Source of the DNA: Patescibacteria group bacterium UBA3458
GTDB taxonomy: Bacteria > Patescibacteriota > Minisyncoccia > Phycocordibacterales > UBA2100
Reading direction: 5' to 3'
DNA: 50,517 nucleotides
Assembly: GCA_002378745.1 (NCBI GenBank)
Contig: DFRR01000003.1
Coordinates: forward strand, 1 to 50,517
A model generated the notes under the pieces. It was not told where the DNA came from, did no database searches, and saw only the letters and a program-made list of their open reading frames with translations. The position numbers were made by a program, and so were the translations under genes. The number at the start of each line of letters is the position of its first letter. The first letter of the stretch is position 1. Shown here in pieces: positions 48,191 through 50,517 of this stretch.

Positions 48191-48370
48191 ATGGGGAAGG
48201 AACCAGAGAAAACAAACTACACGGCGCTTGGCATTGCGCTAGGAATTTCGATAGGAAGTGGTCTTGGTGTGGCATTCGACAATATTGGTATCGGTATTGG
48301 ATTGGGCACTGCGCTTGGCGTGGCTATCGGTGCGGCGTTAGATGAACAGCACCAAAAGGATAACGAATAA
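48191..48370 (+). CDS. Glycine-zipper small membrane protein
   Basis: 59 aa from ATG 48191 to TAA 48368-48370. A polar N-terminus (MGKEPEKTN) precedes two glycine-zipper helices (about 12-30 and 31-50, GxxxG repeats such as GIALGISIGSGLG and GIGIGLGTALGVAIG), then a charged tail. Probably a small inner-membrane protein. Its distance to the upstream gene suggests co-transcription. Confidence 0.7.
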   Translation: MGKEPEKTNYTALGIALGISIGSGLGVAFDNIGIGIGLGTALGVAIGAALDEQHQKDNE

Positions 48371-48445
48371 GAGTCAGGGCTGTTGTTCATTAACCGAATC
48401 TCCATTAGTATACAGCTACTGTTACTACCTAATTAAGATAGAAAT

Positions 48446-48982
48446 ATGACTTCAAAAGAAGAAACAAAGGTACCGGATGTGGTGTTTAAAACACGCGTTC
48501 GTGACGAATCTATCGGCGGGGAAAACCCCTACCGATGGGAAGACAAAACGAGTGAGCAAATCTTTGGAGGAAAGAAAATCGTGCTCTTTGCACTCCCTGG
48601 CGCGTTTACACCGACGTGTTCATCAACACATGCTCCCGGGTATGAAGAAAAGTACGACGAGTTTAAAGAGCTTGGCGTTGACGAAGTGATTTGTCTCTCA
48701 GTAAACGATGCATTCGTTATGAAGAAGTGGGCAGACAACCTTGGCATCAAAAAAGTCTACATGCTTCCGGATGGAAACGCTGAGTTTACACAGGAAATGG
48801 GTATGCTCGTAGACAAGAGCAACCTTGGCTTTGGTGACCGCTCATGGCGCTACTCAATGTACGTCGAAGATGGTGTTATCAAAAAAGTATTTAGCGAACC
48901 GGGATTTGCAGATAATTGCCCAACTGACCCATTCGAAGTGTCTGACGCTGACACCATGCTTGCATACTTGCGAGGGCGGTAG
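48446..48982 (+). CDS. Peroxiredoxin (Prx5/hybrid type)
   Basis: 178 aa. The peroxidatic cysteine is C58 in the PGAFTPTCSSTHAPG motif of the Prx5 subfamily; a second Cys (ADNCP, about 151) may serve as resolving residue. IVLFALPGAFTPTC and WRYSMYVEDGVIKKVF are conserved elements. It reduces hydroperoxides using thioredoxin or a glutaredoxin-type donor. A TAAGAT box lies 6 nt before the ATG. Confidence 0.93.
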   Translation: MTSKEETKVPDVVFKTRVRDESIGGENPYRWEDKTSEQIFGGKKIVLFALPGAFTPTCSSTHAPGYEEKYDEFKELGVDEVICLSVNDAFVMKKWADNLGIKKVYMLPDGNAEFTQEMGMLVDKSNLGFGDRSWRYSMYVEDGVIKKVFSEPGFADNCPTDPFEVSDADTMLAYLRGR

Positions 48983-49006
48983 GTAGAGAACGATATTGTG
49001 GAATAA

Positions 49007-49045
49007 AAAAGAGTCCTGTGCCGATTAATCGACACAGGACTCCGT
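49007..49045 (-). terminator. Rho-independent terminator for the minus-strand 130-aa gene
   Basis: GAGTCCTGTG (about 49011-49020) and CACAGGACTC (49033-49042) form a 10-bp stem. On the minus strand it is followed by TTTTTT. Confidence 0.85.
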
Positions 49046-49049
49046 CATT

Positions 49050-49442
49050 TCAGCAGTCCGCAGATGCGAGCGTGCCGTCCTGATTGTGCACCTGAAGCAC
49101 GTGTATGTCTTTTGGTCTCGGCGGTGTGCCGACGACACCACCGCAGCAGTTGATGAAGGTCAGCTGCTGCCCGTGACAGAAATGCTCTGTCACGATCGGG
49201 CGAAGCGAGTCAGAGGCATGCAGCCGAATGAGCTGCTTGCCGATCTCGGAGTTCGGGTCCTGGGTCCATTCGGCGAAACCATGCTCCTTTGCCTCGTGCG
49301 CCTTCTCGTGCAAGAACGCAACGGCCAAAGGCATATCGGCGCGAAGCGCCTCGACCAAAACCTGCTCTGCCTGTTCAGCGTTGAGCGTGGCAGAGTTGTA
49401 GCCGAGTTCCTCGATCACCTTCGGGATGGACGGAAGTGACAT
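49050..49442 (-). CDS. Unknown 130-aa protein with strong Shine-Dalgarno, probably acquired
   Basis: 130 aa, no family recognised. The N-terminal half is helical (about 18-55, LNAEQAEQVLVEALRADMPLAVAFLHEKAHEAK). The C-terminal part has HFCHGQQLTFINCCGGVVGTPPRPKD, with His and Cys that could bind metal. AGAGGAAC precedes the ATG on the minus strand, one of only two clear Shine-Dalgarno sites in the window, and the gene is G+C rich with its own terminator. Confidence 0.65.
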   Translation of the reverse strand: MSLPSIPKVIEELGYNSATLNAEQAEQVLVEALRADMPLAVAFLHEKAHEAKEHGFAEWTQDPNSEIGKQLIRLHASDSLRPIVTEHFCHGQQLTFINCCGGVVGTPPRPKDIHVLQVHNQDGTLASADC

Positions 49443-49482
49443 GTCTGTTCCTCTTGTGCTTTTGTTAGTTACACCATTGCAA

Positions 49483-49522
49483 CCAACAACAAATGTATGC
49501 GTCTAGTCACACTTGTTGTTGG
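49483..49522. repeat. Inverted repeat between two minus-strand genes
   Basis: CCAACAACAA (49483-49492) and TTGTTGTTGG (49513-49522) are exact reverse complements, 20 nt apart. It lies just after the ParA-like gene's stop on the minus strand and before the 130-aa gene. With no T-run it is a weak terminator candidate or a protein-binding site. Confidence 0.45.
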
Positions 49523-49527
49523 CGGCA

Positions 49528-50487
49528 CTACATGTTTTCTACATATCGTGCAAGAGAGAAATTAGGGTCTATTTGTTCCAACAAGTTTTTTCCTACAGCA
49601 TCATTACCCCAACTTTCCGCGTTTTTTGTATGAAAGATGAGTGCTTGTGCATAGAATTTGTCCCAATCCTTTGCTTGTGCATCGACATGAGACTGTATCG
49701 TCGCAAGCGCTTCAATATTCTTTGTTTCTAACGCCATGTTTGCTTTCACTACGCCTCGATCAACAGCTTTTACAAATGGTGATGCAGAGAGTGTTGCTAC
49801 AAGGTCATCACCGATAGCTTCTTTGAGATACGCTTCATCCTCGGGACTTTCTATTTTGTTACCGATGACACGTATGTGCACGCCGTATTCTGCAGCATAC
49901 TGTTTATACTGCGTGTAGACACTTATTGATTTACGGGTCGGCTCAACAACAAGAAACGTGACGTCAAAGCGAGTAAAGAGTCCGGACGCAAAGGCATCTG
50001 CCCCGGCTGTCATATCGACAATGACATACTCGTTTTTGTGATCGATGAGATGGTTAAGAATCAATTCAACTGCACCTGTTTTAGAGTGGTAACAACGAAC
50101 CCCGAGGTCATCTTCGGTGAACGCGCCAACACGAAGAAAGCGAACTCCATTTTTTGAGTGCGAAAAGTACTGATACAACTCATTGTCTTCGGACACAGAA
50201 AGAAGGCGTGAACCGGTACCAGGTGGGGTAGTCTTTATCATTTCTGTCGCACTACCAATTCGTTGGTTTGAACCGCGGAGGTGCTCTTTCACCAGCGAAA
50301 TCTCCAATCCGAGCTGAGGAACCGCTTCGACTTCTTCATCTGAGAAGCCGAGCATGACCCCTAGATGTTGATTGATATCAGCATCTATCACAAGGGTAGG
50401 GAACCCTTTTTCTCCTAGGTATTGACTTAGCAACATACTGACTGTTGTTTTGCCGCTCCCGCCTTTTCCAACGAATGCTATTTTCAT
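49528..50487 (-). CDS. MinD/ParA-superfamily (CooC-like) P-loop ATPase
   Basis: 319 aa. The deviant Walker A KGGSGKTT (8-15) starts at the very N-terminus (MKIAFVGKGGSGKTTVSMLLSQYL), with DADINQHLG and YVIVDMTAGADAF as Walker A' and B equivalents. The match is closest to CooC/MinD-like proteins that insert metal cofactors or position complexes; the partner is not visible. A TATACT box lies 8 nt upstream of the ATG on the minus strand. Confidence 0.85.
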   Translation of the reverse strand: MKIAFVGKGGSGKTTVSMLLSQYLGEKGFPTLVIDADINQHLGVMLGFSDEEVEAVPQLGLEISLVKEHLRGSNQRIGSATEMIKTTPPGTGSRLLSVSEDNELYQYFSHSKNGVRFLRVGAFTEDDLGVRCYHSKTGAVELILNHLIDHKNEYVIVDMTAGADAFASGLFTRFDVTFLVVEPTRKSISVYTQYKQYAAEYGVHIRVIGNKIESPEDEAYLKEAIGDDLVATLSASPFVKAVDRGVVKANMALETKNIEALATIQSHVDAQAKDWDKFYAQALIFHTKNAESWGNDAVGKNLLEQIDPNFSLARYVENM

Positions 50488-50495
50488 AGATAGGG

Positions 50496-50501
50496 AGTAT
50501 A
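50496..50501 (-). promoter_or_regulatory. -10 box of the CooC-like ATPase gene
   Basis: TATACT on the minus strand, 8 nt before the ATG at 50487. No consensus -35 before the window end. Confidence 0.45.
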
Positions 50502-50517
50502 TACCCCTTTGTTACAA

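Noticed and set aside
1..50517. UGA recoded as glycine (SR1/Gracilibacteria code)
   Set aside because: Many well-bounded genes end in TGA (ligA, hsdS, SLATT), and an RF2 with SPF and GGQ motifs is present.

Overview
The window looks like part of a Patescibacteria (Candidate Phyla Radiation) chromosome, probably from a Parcubacteria-like lineage. This is inference. It rests on a compact type IV pilus cluster of the kind found in these bacteria, short proteins with many orphan families, a shortened release factor 2, GatCA next to ligA, almost no Shine-Dalgarno sequences, and many promoters whose -10 box sits only 5-9 nt before the start codon. TGA is used as a stop and an RF2 with an SPF motif is present, so the genetic code is not the UGA-recoded one of SR1/Gracilibacteria.

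Layout. (1) 1-11.4 kb: type IV pilus locus on the + strand, pilM(partial)-pilN-pilO-pilP-like-pilB-response regulator-pilT-pilC, then the major pilin, prepilin peptidase and four minor pilin/pseudopilin-like genes. (2) 11.4-15.8 kb: ligA-gatC-gatA and a membrane protein. (3) 15.8-26.1 kb: housekeeping region with six tRNAs (initiator Met, a second CAT tRNA, Asp, two Thr, Gln), an ArsR-type regulator divergent from a lysine-rich H1-like protein, a flavoprotein, an HNH protein, prfB, ftsEX, pyrG, a VIT-family protein and an EEP-family nuclease, plus two stretches that look like unannotated structured RNAs. (4) about 26.1-44.4 kb: an integrated mobile element. A large serine recombinase has its last 19 codons and stop inside the tRNA-Gln gene. 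It is followed by a P-loop ATPase, two DUF5659-like paralogues, other small orphans, a pseudoknotted RNA candidate, and then a defence operon: fic-hsdM-hsdS-hsdR-CD-NTase(AGS-C)-SLATT-zinc-ribbon protein, with a DUF4268 nuclease-like gene and a terminase-small-subunit-like gene behind it. (5) 44.4-50.5 kb: small host genes (DUF350, YHYH/excalibur, DUF2200, a truncated FecR-like protein, HHH protein, peroxiredoxin, MinD/ParA-like ATPase). Among them are two genes with unusually strong Shine-Dalgarno sites that look recently acquired.

The most interesting system is the seven-gene defence operon at 32.4-42.6 kb. It joins a Fic protein, a complete type I restriction-modification system and a CBASS-like cyclase/SLATT membrane effector pair to a third, uncharacterised eight-cysteine protein, with gaps of at most 4 bp or short overlaps throughout. 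Also notable are the leaderless-type promoters, an initiator tRNA that lacks the usual D-loop GG and T-loop T55, a release factor 2 missing most of domain 1, and eroded zinc sites in LigA and PilB.
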